Shown: positions 8,593 through 17,135 of the stretch, one piece after another | Position numbering within the stretch: the first letter of the stretch is position 1 | Layout of the letters: each line of letters starts with the position of its first letter | From: an uncultured Prevotellaceae bacterium | GTDB lineage: Bacteria > Bacteroidota > Bacteroidia > Bacteroidales > Bacteroidaceae | Length of the DNA: 64,000 nt | Direction of reading: 5' to 3' | Assembly (NCBI GenBank): GCA_947167455.1 | Contig: CAMVIB010000005.1 | Span: 1-64,000, forward strand | Made by a program: the position numbers and the translations under genes | Notes under the pieces: model-generated | Told to the model about the DNA's origin: nothing | Database searches by the model: none | What the model saw: the letters and a program-made list of their open reading frames with translations, nothing else

Positions 8593-9889
8593 GGTCGGCC
8601 ATGACACCGTCTGATGTCATGAGTGCCGAAGGCGTAAGGCGCAGCCGGCCATCGTCGAGGCGCAGACGTCCTGCCGCGAGGTGTGGCTCTGCCATGCGCA
8701 TCATGTAGCTGAGTCTCTGGGTGCCGAAGCGCCGTTCTGTCGCTTCCAGGCTGATGCCCTCTGATGTCCGCAGACCGCACATCACGGCCTCATCGTAGAG
8801 GGCTGTTGTGTCGAGGTCCTCGATGTCGAAGGGTTTGTCCAGACATGTCGATGCGCGGCGCGTCGGCCTCGCGTCGGTGTGTGCGTCGCCCTTGCCCGTG
8901 GGCATGGTAGCTGCTGCGGCGTAGTAATCGAGATAGCGATGTAGGTCGGGCAGGTTGGCGCGCCGGGTGAAACGTCCGTCATAGCTGTGTGCGCCGGGGC
9001 CGAAGCCCATGTATGGATGCCCCGTCCAGTATGAGCTGTTGTGGCGCGAGCGGTAGCCGGGTAGTGCGAAGTTGGAAATCTCGTAGTGGCAAAAACCTTC
9101 GGCCTCGGCTCTCCGGCAGAGGCTTTCGTACATTGCCACGGAGAGCTCGTCGTCGGCCTCGCGGATGAGTCCGGCGTCGCGCTGACGTGTGAGCGGTGTG
9201 CCGGGTTCGTAGCTCAGGGCGTAGGCCGAGATGTGCTGTATGCCGAGCGAGAATGCCATGTCGAGGTCGTGCGCCCACACCTCCATCGTCTGTCCCGGCA
9301 GGCCGTAGATGAGGTCGATGCTTATGTTCTCGATGCCCGCTTCGTGCAGAATCCTGACGGCCTCTGCTGCGGTGGCGGCATCGTGCCTGCGATGCAGTTG
9401 TCGCAGGATTTTGTCGTTGAAGGTCTGCACGCCGAGGCTCACGCGGTTGACATTCTCCTTGAACCATTGTGTAAGCGGTGACATCGCGGTGTTGCCGTGG
9501 CCTGCCGCCGCCGTGTGTAGCATGTCGGCTGGTGTCGGCAGGGTGGGGCGGGCTATGTCGTCGGGGTTCATCTCGATGGTGATCTCGGCATCAGGCCTTA
9601 CCATGTAGTGTGTGCGCAGGGTGCCTATGACGGCTTCGAGTTGTTCGGGTGTGAGCCTCGACGGCGTGCCTCCGCCGAGGTATATGCTCTCAGCAGGCAG
9701 GAGGCGTGCCATGCTGCCTGTTGCTCCACGATGGTGTCGTTGGTAAATCATCTCGCCGCTTCGCCATTCTATCTCGCGGCAGAGGGCACCGACGTAGGCG
9801 GGCAGAGCATCCCCTTCTGTGGTCGAGAAGAAGTCGCAATATGTGCATCTCGACTTGCAGAAGGGGATATGTACGTACAGGTGGTTCAA
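8579..9889 (-). CDS. hemW: HemW-type radical SAM heme chaperone (HemN-like)
   Basis: The radical SAM cluster motif CKSRCTYC (Cys 11, 15, 18) is followed by YLGGGTPS, SLGVQTF, IDLIYGLPGQT and the HNSSYW signature that separates HemW heme chaperones from true coproporphyrinogen dehydrogenases. Two insertions stand out. About 30 residues sit between IEMNPDD and NRVSLGVQ, and a Thr/Arg/Ala-rich loop of about 25 residues precedes the C-terminal winged domain. The only plausible start is TTG at 9889, since no in-frame ATG lies nearby. It begins 22 bases after rseP as the last gene of the operon, and its 3' end overlaps the small lipoprotein gene. Confidence 0.92.
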   Translation of the reverse strand: MNHLYVHIPFCKSRCTYCDFFSTTEGDALPAYVGALCREIEWRSGEMIYQRHHRGATGSMARLLPAESIYLGGGTPSRLTPEQLEAVIGTLRTHYMVRPDAEITIEMNPDDIARPTLPTPADMLHTAAAGHGNTAMSPLTQWFKENVNRVSLGVQTFNDKILRQLHRRHDAATAAEAVRILHEAGIENISIDLIYGLPGQTMEVWAHDLDMAFSLGIQHISAYALSYEPGTPLTRQRDAGLIREADDELSVAMYESLCRRAEAEGFCHYEISNFALPGYRSRHNSSYWTGHPYMGFGPGAHSYDGRFTRRANLPDLHRYLDYYAAAATMPTGKGDAHTDARPTRRASTCLDKPFDIEDLDTTALYDEAVMCGLRTSEGISLEATERRFGTQRLSYMMRMAEPHLAAGRLRLDDGRLRLTPSALMTSDGVMADLMAE

Positions 9890-9911
9890 GATGTCGTGGG
9901 GCTTGTCGGCG

Positions 9912-11360
9912 TCAGAACACGAACTTCACGATGTCGTTGAAGATGGCCAGTGCCATGAGTGCCAGGATTATTGCCATGCCGACATACTGCGCGCGCTCCA
10001 TGAACTTCTCGGATGGCGGACGCCGTGTCACGGCCTCCACGAGCAGGAAGAAGATGTGCCCACCGTCGAGTCCCGGTATGGGGAGTATGTTCATGAAAGC
10101 GAGCATGAGGCTTATGAATGCCGTGATCTGCCAGAAGCTCTGCCAGTCCCACACGGCGGGGAAGAGGTTGCCTATAGTGCCGAAGGAGCCCACGCTCTGT
10201 GCCCCTTTCTTCGAGAAGACATATTGCAGGTCGCTGACGTAGCCTTTCAGCGTCTCCCATCCGTAGGTGATGCCGGCGGGAATGCTCTCCCAGAAGCCGT
10301 AGTCGCGGTGCTCGAGGGTGTAGTAGGTGAGATAGTGTGCCTTCATGATGCCGAGGTGGTAGTCGGCATCGAGTGTGATGGTGATGTCCTTGCCGTTTGC
10401 TCCAGTCCTGACGGAGTCTGTGCTGGCCGGCATCAACATGGTGTCGTTGCCGGCGTGTGCCACTGTCAGCGTGAGCTGTCGCAGACGGACGCTGTCGGCA
10501 TGCGAACAGCCGGCAGCGAGGATGTCGGACTTGCGACCCATTATGTCGTCGAAGTCGCTCCACCATGCTATGGCCTGTCCCTCTACGGATGTGATGCGGT
10601 CGCCCTTGCGTATGCCGGCGAGGTATGCCGGCGAGCCCGGCAGCACACTGTCGATGACGGCCGGCACGTTGACACTAAGGAAGCGTGGCTCCTGCTCGAG
10701 CATCTCGAGGAGGTTGATGCCCTCGTCGGGCATGGTGAGCAGCAGCTCGGCACCGCCGCGTCGCACTGTCACCGTGTGTGCCTGCGAGATGGTGCGGAAC
10801 ACAGTGCCGTTCCACACGTCGATGGGCTCGTTGTCGGCACGGAGTGGCACGTCGCCGTCGCGGAAGCCGATGCCCTCGGCCATGGCGTTGTAGCTGAAGC
10901 CATATTTGATGTTGCGGATGGGCAGCGTGTCCTCGCCCCAGGCGAAGAGTATCATGGCATAGATGAAGAGCGCAAGGAGGAAGTTGACGAGGACGCCTCC
11001 CACCATGACGAGAAACCTCTGCCACACGGGCTTGGCGCGGAACTCCCACTTCTCAACGGGCTGCTTCATCTGTTCGAGGTCGAGGCTCTCGTCGATCATG
11101 CCGGAAATCTTGACGTAGCCGCCAAGGGGTATCCACCCTATGCCGTACTCTGTCTCGTTCTTGGCGATGCGCGGGAAGAGGCGTGCAAACCATTTGTCGC
11201 GTGTGGAGAAGAGGTGGAACTTGTAGTCGAAGAACATGAAGAACTTCTCCACGCGTATGCCGAAGAGCTTGGAGAAGAAGAAATGTCCGCCCTCGTGCAG
11301 GATGATGAGTAGGGCGAAGCAAAGGAGAAGTTGTAGGGTCTTAATCCAGAATACAGACAT
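9912..11360 (-). CDS. rseP: RseP-type site-2 metalloprotease (M50) with PDZ domains
   Basis: An intramembrane zinc protease. The active-site helix has HEGGH (His22, Glu23, His26) and the third ligand lies in a C-terminal LDGGH motif (about residue 430). Between them are four membrane segments and PDZ domains (SPAYLAGIRKGDRITSVEGQ is a clear PDZ core). In bacteria this family trims anti-sigma factors and signal-peptide remnants. It sits 136 bp downstream of dxr in a conserved envelope/isoprenoid operon. The 482-aa length fits Bacteroidota RseP, which is longer than the E. coli protein (450). Confidence 0.95.
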   Translation of the reverse strand: MSVFWIKTLQLLLCFALLIILHEGGHFFFSKLFGIRVEKFFMFFDYKFHLFSTRDKWFARLFPRIAKNETEYGIGWIPLGGYVKISGMIDESLDLEQMKQPVEKWEFRAKPVWQRFLVMVGGVLVNFLLALFIYAMILFAWGEDTLPIRNIKYGFSYNAMAEGIGFRDGDVPLRADNEPIDVWNGTVFRTISQAHTVTVRRGGAELLLTMPDEGINLLEMLEQEPRFLSVNVPAVIDSVLPGSPAYLAGIRKGDRITSVEGQAIAWWSDFDDIMGRKSDILAAGCSHADSVRLRQLTLTVAHAGNDTMLMPASTDSVRTGANGKDITITLDADYHLGIMKAHYLTYYTLEHRDYGFWESIPAGITYGWETLKGYVSDLQYVFSKKGAQSVGSFGTIGNLFPAVWDWQSFWQITAFISLMLAFMNILPIPGLDGGHIFFLLVEAVTRRPPSEKFMERAQYVGMAIILALMALAIFNDIVKFVF

Positions 11361-11458
11361 GATGGAAGTTTATTTTTGGGGGAGGAGGGGAAGAGTAGGG
11401 GAGTTGCCGTGGTACGGCAACGTACTCAACGGGTTATGGGGGGGTAGGTTGGGAGGTC

Positions 11459-11520
11459 TTGGAGTTATGAGGTTTGGAGGTTATGAGGTTTTGGAGTTAT
11501 GAGGTTTGGAGGTTATGAGG
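11459..11520. repeat. Two 30-bp tandem repeats (32-bp period) at the dxr 3' end
   Basis: Two copies of a unit starting TTGGAGTTATGAGGTTTGGA lie at 11459-11488 and 11491-11520. Each is itself built from two related TTATGAGG half-units. The last residues and stop codon of dxr fall inside the second copy. A short hairpin (GTTGCCGT/ACGGCAAC, 11403-11421) follows on the minus strand before rseP. Confidence 0.85.
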
Positions 11521-12702
11521 CTTTTGGGGCTTTGAGGGGGTGATGGCTTTGAGGGCTTCGGCTGCAAGGCGTCGTGCCTCGGCATCGGTGGCGATGTAGT
11601 CGTCGAGCGTGGGTTGCGCCACGAAGGGCGTGGCGTCGAGCGTGCGCCCTATGATGTCGGCCATCTGCATGAAGGAGCACTGCTCCTGGCGGAAGGCGAG
11701 GTTCACGACCTCGTTGGCGGCATTGACAATGCACGGAGCGTTGCCTCCGCGGCGCAGCGCTTCATAAGCGAGAGCGAGACATGGGAAGCGCTCCGTGTCT
11801 GGCCGCTCGAAGGTGAGGCTGTGCATGGCTGTGAAGTCGAGGCGCTGGAACGAGCTCGCCAGTCGCTCGGGGAAGCTGAAGGCTAGCTGTATGGGCACGC
11901 GCATGTCGGGTACTCCGAGCTGTGCCTTCACGGCACCGTCGGCAAACTGCACCGCCGAGTGAACCACGCTCTGCGGATGCACCACGACCTCTATACGCTC
12001 GGGTTCGACGCTGAAGAGCCACTTCGCCTCGATGACTTCGAAGCCTTTGTTCATCATCGTGGCAGAGTCGATGGTAATCTTGGCGCCCATGTCCCAGTTG
12101 GGGTGGCGCAGCGCCTGTGCCGGTGTCACCTCTGCCAGCTGTGCCGTCGTGAAGGTGCGGAAGGGTCCTCCCGATGCCGTGAGTATGATTTTCTCTATCG
12201 GCGACACCTCGCCCATGATGCTTTGGAAAATGGCCGAGTGCTCGCTGTCAACGGGCAGTATCGGCGCGTTGTAGCGCTGGCAGAGGCTGTTGATGAGCTC
12301 TCCGGCCACTACCATCGTCTCCTTGTTGGCCAATGCTATCTGCCTTCCGGCGCGTATGGCGGCGATGGTGGGCGGCAGTCCGGCAAAGCCTACCATTGCC
12401 GTCAGCACGATGTCTATCTCCTTGTTCTCCACAACCTGACATAGTGCGTCGGCGCCTGCATAGACGGCTATGGGCAGGTCGGACAGCGCGTCGCGCAGGT
12501 CGGCATAGTGTGCATCGTTGGCGATGACCACGGCGGCCGGCATGAACTGACGCGCTTGCTTGGCAAGCAGCTGCCACTGGTTGTTGGCCGTGAGGACACG
12601 GGCGGCGAAACGGTCGTTATGCTCGGCGATGACCTGCAGGGCTTGTGTGCCTATGCTGCCTGTAGAGCCGAGGATGGCTATTTGTTTCTGGGTGGTGTTC
12701 AT
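11497..12702 (-). CDS. dxr: 1-deoxy-D-xylulose 5-phosphate reductoisomerase
   Basis: Catalyses the NADPH-dependent second step of the MEP isoprenoid pathway. The Rossmann motif GSTGSIGTQAL is at residues 12-22. The metal- and substrate-binding segments PVDSEHSAIFQ, TASGGPF, HPNWDMGAKITIDSATMMNKG and the C-terminal CIVNAANEV are all present. Its ATG overlaps the rimM stop by one base (TAATG), indicating translational coupling. The last dozen residues (KPQKPHNLQTS) extend beyond the usual end and are encoded by a tandem repeat. Confidence 0.97.
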   Translation of the reverse strand: MNTTQKQIAILGSTGSIGTQALQVIAEHNDRFAARVLTANNQWQLLAKQARQFMPAAVVIANDAHYADLRDALSDLPIAVYAGADALCQVVENKEIDIVLTAMVGFAGLPPTIAAIRAGRQIALANKETMVVAGELINSLCQRYNAPILPVDSEHSAIFQSIMGEVSPIEKIILTASGGPFRTFTTAQLAEVTPAQALRHPNWDMGAKITIDSATMMNKGFEVIEAKWLFSVEPERIEVVVHPQSVVHSAVQFADGAVKAQLGVPDMRVPIQLAFSFPERLASSFQRLDFTAMHSLTFERPDTERFPCLALAYEALRRGGNAPCIVNAANEVVNLAFRQEQCSFMQMADIIGRTLDATPFVAQPTLDDYIATDAEARRLAAEALKAITPSKPQKPHNLQTS

Positions 12703-13232
12703 TACGATTTATTGAGATTCAACAGGTCGGTGGGAATGTCTGCCGTGAGGCGTCGCTGGCGATGGTCGGCTCCGACGATGAAGTCCTCGTGGGCAGGTAT
12801 CAGTATGCTGCTGCCGTCGGGAGCCTCCACGTCGAGGAGCACGTTGGCTGTCTGGTCGAGCACGTCACGTACCGTGCCTATGCACTCGTCGTGCTGCCAC
12901 ACCTCGAAGCCCGTGAAGTGGCGCCATGTCAGCTCGTCGGCATCGATGTCGGTGGGCGTCAGCTCCTTGGGGAAGCATACGTCGGCGCCTACCAGTCGCT
13001 CTGCGGTATGTATGTCGTCAACGTCCTCGAACTTCACCAAGGCCACCGTGTCGGAACGGAAACGCCATTCCTCGAAGAAGAAGGGCACGGGCAGGCCGTC
13101 GAGTATGATGAAGACATAGTCGGCCTCTGTGCGGTCCCACACATCGTCGGTGAAGTGGAATGCCAGCTCTCCGCGCACGCCATGCGTGCGCGTGAGCGTA
13201 CCTATTTTATATATATCGTCGGCATTGATCAT
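12702..13232 (-). CDS. rimM: 16S rRNA processing protein RimM
   Basis: A ribosome maturation factor that assists assembly of the 30S head and binds S19. The N-terminal RimM barrel has YKIGTLTRTHGVRGEL, and a PRC-barrel follows (LVGADVCFPKEL, then HFTGFEVWQ). The ATG at 13232 (MINADDIYKIG) is preferred to the ORF-track start at 13310, which would add 26 unrelated residues and overlap murA. About 176 aa is normal. It lies 43 bp after murA and is coupled to dxr. Confidence 0.93.
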   Translation of the reverse strand: MINADDIYKIGTLTRTHGVRGELAFHFTDDVWDRTEADYVFIILDGLPVPFFFEEWRFRSDTVALVKFEDVDDIHTAERLVGADVCFPKELTPTDIDADELTWRHFTGFEVWQHDECIGTVRDVLDQTANVLLDVEAPDGSSILIPAHEDFIVGADHRQRRLTADIPTDLLNLNKS

Positions 13233-13275
13233 TCTTGGAGGGCTGTGATGCTGAAGATTAGGTTGTGGGCGCGTG

Positions 13276-14583
13276 TCATGCCTTGCGTGTGATGCGTGCG
13301 CCGAGGGCATTGAGGCGTGCCTCGATGTCCTCGTAGCCGCGGTCTATCTGCTCGATGGCGCTGATGGTGCTCGTGCCCTCGGCCGAGAGAGCTGCTATGA
13401 GCAGTGCTATGCCGGCACGTATGTCGGGCGAGGTGAGCCGTCCGGCGCGCAGCCTCTGCTGACCGCCGTTGCCCACGACGACAGCGCGGTGCGGGTCGCA
13501 GAGTATGATCTGTGCGCCCATGTCGATGAGCTTATCTACGAAGAACAGCCGGCTCTCGAACATCTTCTGGTGTATGAGCACCGAGCCTGTGGCCTTCGTG
13601 CTCACCACGAGCAGGACACTCAGCAGGTCGGGCGTCAGCCCGGGCCATGGCGCATCGGCGATGGTCATCACCGAGCCGTCGATGAATGGTTTTATGGCGT
13701 AGGTGTCGTGGTGCGGCACGAAGATGTCATCGCCATGTCGCTCGATGGTGATGCCCATGCGTTCGAAGGTATGCGGTATGATGCCCAGCTGGTCGTAGGC
13801 CGTGGAGCGTATGGTGACGCCGTCGCCCACCATGGCTGCCATGCCGATGAACGACCCCACCTCTATCATATCGGGCAGGATGGTGTGCGTGGTGCCGTGC
13901 AGCATGCTCACGCCGTTGATGGTGAGCAGGTTGGAACCCACACCGCTGATGTCGGCACCCATGCTGTTGAGCATCCGGCACAGCTGCTGAATATACGGCT
14001 CGCAGGCGGCATTGTAGATGGTGGTGGTGCCTTCGGCCTTCACGGCGGCCAGGATGATGTTGGCCGTGCCCGTTATCGAAGCCTCGTCGAGCAGCATGTA
14101 CGTGCCGTGCAGTCGCTCGGCCGTGGCGACATATACGCCGCGTGCTGCCTCGTAGGCGAAGGTGGTGCCGAGGCGTGTGAGTCCCAGCACGTGCGTGTCA
14201 ACGCGGCGGCGACCTATCTTGTCGCCACCGGGCTTGGCAAGCACGGCGCGCCCGAAGCGTGCCAGCAACGGCCCCACGAGCATGATGCTGCCGCGCAGGG
14301 CTGCCGTACACCTCACGAACTCGTCGGTCTCGAGGTATTCGGGATTTATGTTGTCGGCACGGAAGGTGAAGTCGCCAGGGGCATTCTCCGTAACGCTGAC
14401 GCCAATCTGCCGCAGCAGCTGTATCTGGTTGTTGACATCGGCTATGGCGGGGATGTTGGTGATGCGCACGGGCTCTGTGGTGAGCAGCACGGCACACAGC
14501 ACCTGCAGCGCCTCGTTCTTGGCTCCCTGCGGGCGTATCTCGCCTCTGAGGCGATGACCTCCCTCAATGACGAACGAGCTCAT
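13276..14583 (-). CDS. murA: UDP-N-acetylglucosamine 1-carboxyvinyltransferase (MurA)
   Basis: The first committed step of peptidoglycan synthesis, transferring enolpyruvate from PEP to UDP-GlcNAc. It has GAKNEALQVLCA near the N terminus (Lys22-Asn23), RCTAALRGSIMLVGPLL and a two-domain EPSP-synthase fold of 435 aa. In the catalytic loop the position normally held by the fosfomycin-target cysteine is aspartate (PGGDKIGRRR, Asp121). Asp at this position is compatible with activity and known to give fosfomycin insensitivity in other bacteria. The start overlaps the DUF4290 stop as ATGA. Confidence 0.97.
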   Translation of the reverse strand: MSSFVIEGGHRLRGEIRPQGAKNEALQVLCAVLLTTEPVRITNIPAIADVNNQIQLLRQIGVSVTENAPGDFTFRADNINPEYLETDEFVRCTAALRGSIMLVGPLLARFGRAVLAKPGGDKIGRRRVDTHVLGLTRLGTTFAYEAARGVYVATAERLHGTYMLLDEASITGTANIILAAVKAEGTTTIYNAACEPYIQQLCRMLNSMGADISGVGSNLLTINGVSMLHGTTHTILPDMIEVGSFIGMAAMVGDGVTIRSTAYDQLGIIPHTFERMGITIERHGDDIFVPHHDTYAIKPFIDGSVMTIADAPWPGLTPDLLSVLLVVSTKATGSVLIHQKMFESRLFFVDKLIDMGAQIILCDPHRAVVVGNGGQQRLRAGRLTSPDIRAGIALLIAALSAEGTSTISAIEQIDRGYEDIEARLNALGARITRKA

Positions 14584-15164
14584 TTGCGTTTCTTCTTACG
14601 AGATTTCTCCTGCACGCGCCCGGCGGTGACCTGTGCGAAGCGGAAGTTGTCGGACAGCTGCACGGTGCCGTCGGTATATGCCATGATGTCGGCACGGATC
14701 TTGCCCTCGTCGAGGGCTCCGCGGTTGAAGTCGTAGAGATCCTGCTTCATGGCGTCGGCCAGCTGGCCGGCCAGAGCCTGGCGCTGAGCCTCGTCGGGGA
14801 GCTGCTGCAGCTTGCGCATGAAGGCCTCGAGCAGGTGGCCGTAGTGGCGGTAGCGTATGCGCTGCATGGGGTATTTCAGAGGTGCGGGATGTGCGTCGGC
14901 CTCGTCCCGGCGCGTGATGTCGTATGGATAGTCGATGTCGAGCTTGTAGCCGGACATGAGGGCGAGCTGATCCCACAGTTTGCGCTGATAGTCGGGCTGG
15001 TGACGCAGCTGGGGGTTCATGGATGCCATGGCGCCCACGATGGCCTCGGCACACTGCTGGCGGCGCTCGCGCTCGGTGATGGTCAGACAGTAGCTCACCA
15101 TGTCCTGGATGGTGCGGCCATACTCGCGCAGCACGAGTTTCTCGCGTTGTGAGTTATATTGCAT
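14580..15164 (-). CDS. DUF4290 family protein, function unknown
   Basis: A 194-aa cytoplasmic-type protein with the Bacteroidota-specific DUF4290 pattern: YNSQREKLVLREYGR at the start, ITERERRQQCAEAIVGAMA, KLWDQLALMSGYKLDIDYPY in the middle, and a Lys/Arg-rich end. It has no signal peptide or membrane segment. The family has no established function. Its constant position before murA suggests a link with cell-wall or division metabolism, which is inference. It is coupled to murA by an ATGA overlap and starts 2 bp after tsaB. Confidence 0.9.
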   Translation of the reverse strand: MQYNSQREKLVLREYGRTIQDMVSYCLTITERERRQQCAEAIVGAMASMNPQLRHQPDYQRKLWDQLALMSGYKLDIDYPYDITRRDEADAHPAPLKYPMQRIRYRHYGHLLEAFMRKLQQLPDEAQRQALAGQLADAMKQDLYDFNRGALDEGKIRADIMAYTDGTVQLSDNFRFAQVTAGRVQEKSRKKKRK

Positions 15165-15166
15165 GT

Positions 15167-15907
15167 TCAGTGGTTTTGCTGTTTGTGTTCAGATTGAAAA
15201 TGATGGTCGGCCGTATGCAACAGGTCCTTGGGCTTCGTGGCAACGAAGTCCTTGAGATAGAAGGGTTCTGAGTAAGCCACATCGGCCACCTCGCCGCGCA
15301 TCAGCGCCCTCTCTGCCAGCGGCGGCATGTGCTTGGCCAGCGGCAGTATGCCGTCCACGAAGATGGCGTGGGGATGAGTGATGACGGCACGGCACTTCGC
15401 CGCCCCGTCGCCGAAGAAACACACGGGGCCGTGATTGAGCCATGGCTCGTAGGTCTGCTCATTGACGATGTCGGCTGCCGCCGGGCGCAGCTCATGGAGG
15501 GCGCGGTCGAAGACGGCGGCATACACCTCCATGCGTCGTGCATCGATCATCGGCACGAAGAGTGCCTCCTCCGGCAGGTCCTCGCGGTAGAGCAGCAGCG
15601 GCACGCACATCAGCTCGAGCGTGGGGACGGTGAGCAACGGCACGCCGCGACCATAGGCGACGCCCTTGGCCATGGAGAGACCGATGCGCAAGCCCGTGTA
15701 GCTGCCCGGACCGTGGCTTACCGCCACGGCATCGAGCGGGATGGCATGGCTCTCGGCGAAGCTCAGCGCTTCATCCACGAAGGGGCCGCAGACGGTGGCA
15801 TGGTTGGGGCCGTCAAGGTCTTCCTTGTGAAATATCACGGCACCGTCCTGACTGACGGCCACGGAGCATGAGCGCGCACTGGTTTCTATGTTAAGTATGC
15901 AAGACAC
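15167..15907 (-). CDS. tsaB: tRNA threonylcarbamoyladenosine biosynthesis protein TsaB
   Basis: TsaB is the scaffold partner of TsaD and TsaE in making t6A at position 37 of ANN-decoding tRNAs. Visible features are LNIETSARSCSVAVSQDG at the start, the ASKHA-type VSHGPGSYTGLRIGLSMAKG loop, and PTLELM. The length is 246 aa. The start is GTG (15907). It heads the operon that continues through DUF4290, murA, rimM, dxr, rseP and hemW. Confidence 0.95.
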   Translation of the reverse strand: MSCILNIETSARSCSVAVSQDGAVIFHKEDLDGPNHATVCGPFVDEALSFAESHAIPLDAVAVSHGPGSYTGLRIGLSMAKGVAYGRGVPLLTVPTLELMCVPLLLYREDLPEEALFVPMIDARRMEVYAAVFDRALHELRPAAADIVNEQTYEPWLNHGPVCFFGDGAAKCRAVITHPHAIFVDGILPLAKHMPPLAERALMRGEVADVAYSEPFYLKDFVATKPKDLLHTADHHFQSEHKQQNH

Positions 15908-15941
15908 GTGAGTTGTAAAATGTGAAATGTTTAATCGTAAA

Positions 15942-16042
15942 AATCGTAAACGGCTACATTGTAAATGTAAGCTGTAAATCGTAAATTGTGAAATCGTAAA
16001 CGGCTACATTGTAAATTGTAAGCTGTAAATCGTAAATTGTGA
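15942..16042. repeat. Two tandem 50-51 bp AT-rich repeats between tsaB and yicC
   Basis: Units at 15942-15991 and 15992-16042 share AATCGTAAACGGCTACATTG and end in AAATCGTAAATTGTGA, differing by one inserted T. They lie in the leader of tsaB, between its -7 box (16080-16087) and GTG start. Shorter GTAAAT-type motifs continue the pattern on both sides. Confidence 0.9.
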
Positions 16043-16079
16043 AATCGTAAATCTATTACGTGTTGTCGCAAATTCGGCG

Positions 16080-16087
16080 CAAAGGTA
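16080..16087 (-). promoter_or_regulatory. -7 box for the tsaB-hemW operon
   Basis: The minus strand reads TACCTTTG (TAnnTTTG). It gives a leader of about 170 bases that spans the tandem repeats. Confidence 0.55.
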
Positions 16088-16202
16088 GTGAAAAGTTTAC
16101 ACATTCTTGTTGAAACATCAAAGTTTTTGCCCTTTTTAGCTTTTTTTGTGGCTTGCCGGGCAAAAACATCATGCTTTCGGGTGCTGACAATGTTTTTTTT
16201 AC

Positions 16203-16210
16203 TATCTTTG
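16203..16210 (+). promoter_or_regulatory. -7 box for yicC-gmk-nadD
   Basis: TATCTTTG matches TAnnTTTG and lies 42 bases before the yicC ATG, which argues against the longer ORF starting at 16088. Confidence 0.7.
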
Positions 16211-16252
16211 CCCCTTGAAAAGCAAACCCAAACCGTAACATCCCCACAGCAG

Positions 16253-17131
16253 ATGATACTTTCCATGACAGGCTACGGCAAGGCATCGGCCGACTTCCGC
16301 AGCAAGAGAATAACGGCCGAGATAAAGTCGCTCAACAGCAAAGCCCTCGACCTTCAGACACGTACGTCGCCCATCTACCGCGAGAAGGAGATGGAGTTGC
16401 GCGCCCTCATAAGCCAATATCTGGAGCGTGGCAAGGTGGAGTTCAGCCTCTACGTGGAGCGTGACGATGCCTGCGCCGTGGCGCCCATCAACCGTAGTGT
16501 CGTGGCGGCCTACGTCGGACAGATGAAGAGTATCGCCGAGGAGATGGGCATCGACACCCCCGGCCAGCAGTGGTTTCCCACGTTGCTGCGCCTGCCCGAT
16601 GTGCTCTCACGCAGCGAGGTCGATGAGCTCACCGACGACGAGTGGGCCGTGGCCTATGATGTCAGCCTGCAGGCCGTGCAGCAGCTGATGGCGTTCCGAC
16701 GTCAGGAGGGCGATGCCCTGCAGGCGAAGTTCGGTGAGAAGATTGCCAACATCAGCACCCTGCTCGACGAGGTGGAACCCTACGAGCAGGCACGTGTAGA
16801 GAAGATACGCAGCCGCATCATCGACGGGCTGCAGAGCATACCCGAGGTGCAGGTGGACCGCAACCGTCTGGAGCAGGAGATGATCTACTACATCGAGAAA
16901 CTCGATGTCAGTGAGGAGAAACAACGCCTGCGCAACCACCTCGACTACTTCCTCAACACAATGTCCGACGGCCATGGCCAGGGCAAGAAGCTTGGCTTCA
17001 TAGCCCAGGAGATGGGTCGTGAGATAAACACCCTGGGCAGCAAGTCCAACATTGCCGAGATGCAAAACATCGTGGTGCGCATGAAGGATGAGCTCGAGCA
17101 GATTAAGGAACAAGTGTTAAATGTTATGTGA
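16253..17131 (+). CDS. yicC: YicC family endoribonuclease-like protein
   Basis: The YicC_N domain opens with MILSMTGYGKASAD, followed by the conserved EIKSLNSKALDL. The C-terminal DUF1732 segment contains GKKLGFIAQEMGREINTLGSK and ends in QIKEQVLNVM. YicC proteins act in RNA turnover and stress survival. The start at 16253 is chosen because the promoter lies between 16088 (ORF-track start) and this ATG and because the family begins with this motif. The length is 292 aa. gmk follows after 4 bp, an order conserved in many bacteria. Confidence 0.93.
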   Translation: MILSMTGYGKASADFRSKRITAEIKSLNSKALDLQTRTSPIYREKEMELRALISQYLERGKVEFSLYVERDDACAVAPINRSVVAAYVGQMKSIAEEMGIDTPGQQWFPTLLRLPDVLSRSEVDELTDDEWAVAYDVSLQAVQQLMAFRRQEGDALQAKFGEKIANISTLLDEVEPYEQARVEKIRSRIIDGLQSIPEVQVDRNRLEQEMIYYIEKLDVSEEKQRLRNHLDYFLNTMSDGHGQGKKLGFIAQEMGREINTLGSKSNIAEMQNIVVRMKDELEQIKEQVLNVM

Positions 17132-17135
17132 CACC

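Noticed and set aside
8239-8607. Minus-strand ORF opposite the small lipoprotein gene
   Set aside because: The plus-strand frame has a lipobox and a promoter; the minus frame has neither and only mirrors it.
13233-13310. N-terminal extension of rimM
   Set aside because: It overlaps murA and has no similarity to RimM; the conserved domain starts at MINADDIYKIG.
13273-14736. 487-aa plus-strand ORF antisense to murA
   Set aside because: It mirrors murA and DUF4290, has no family motif or initiation context, and arises from high GC at third codon positions. The same applies to the long antisense ORFs at 20300-21895, 22034-23335, 43724-45604, 46615-48210 and 57957-59081.
16088-16252. N-terminal extension of yicC in the ORF track
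   Set aside because: The promoter -7 box lies inside it and the YicC family begins at the ATG at 16253.
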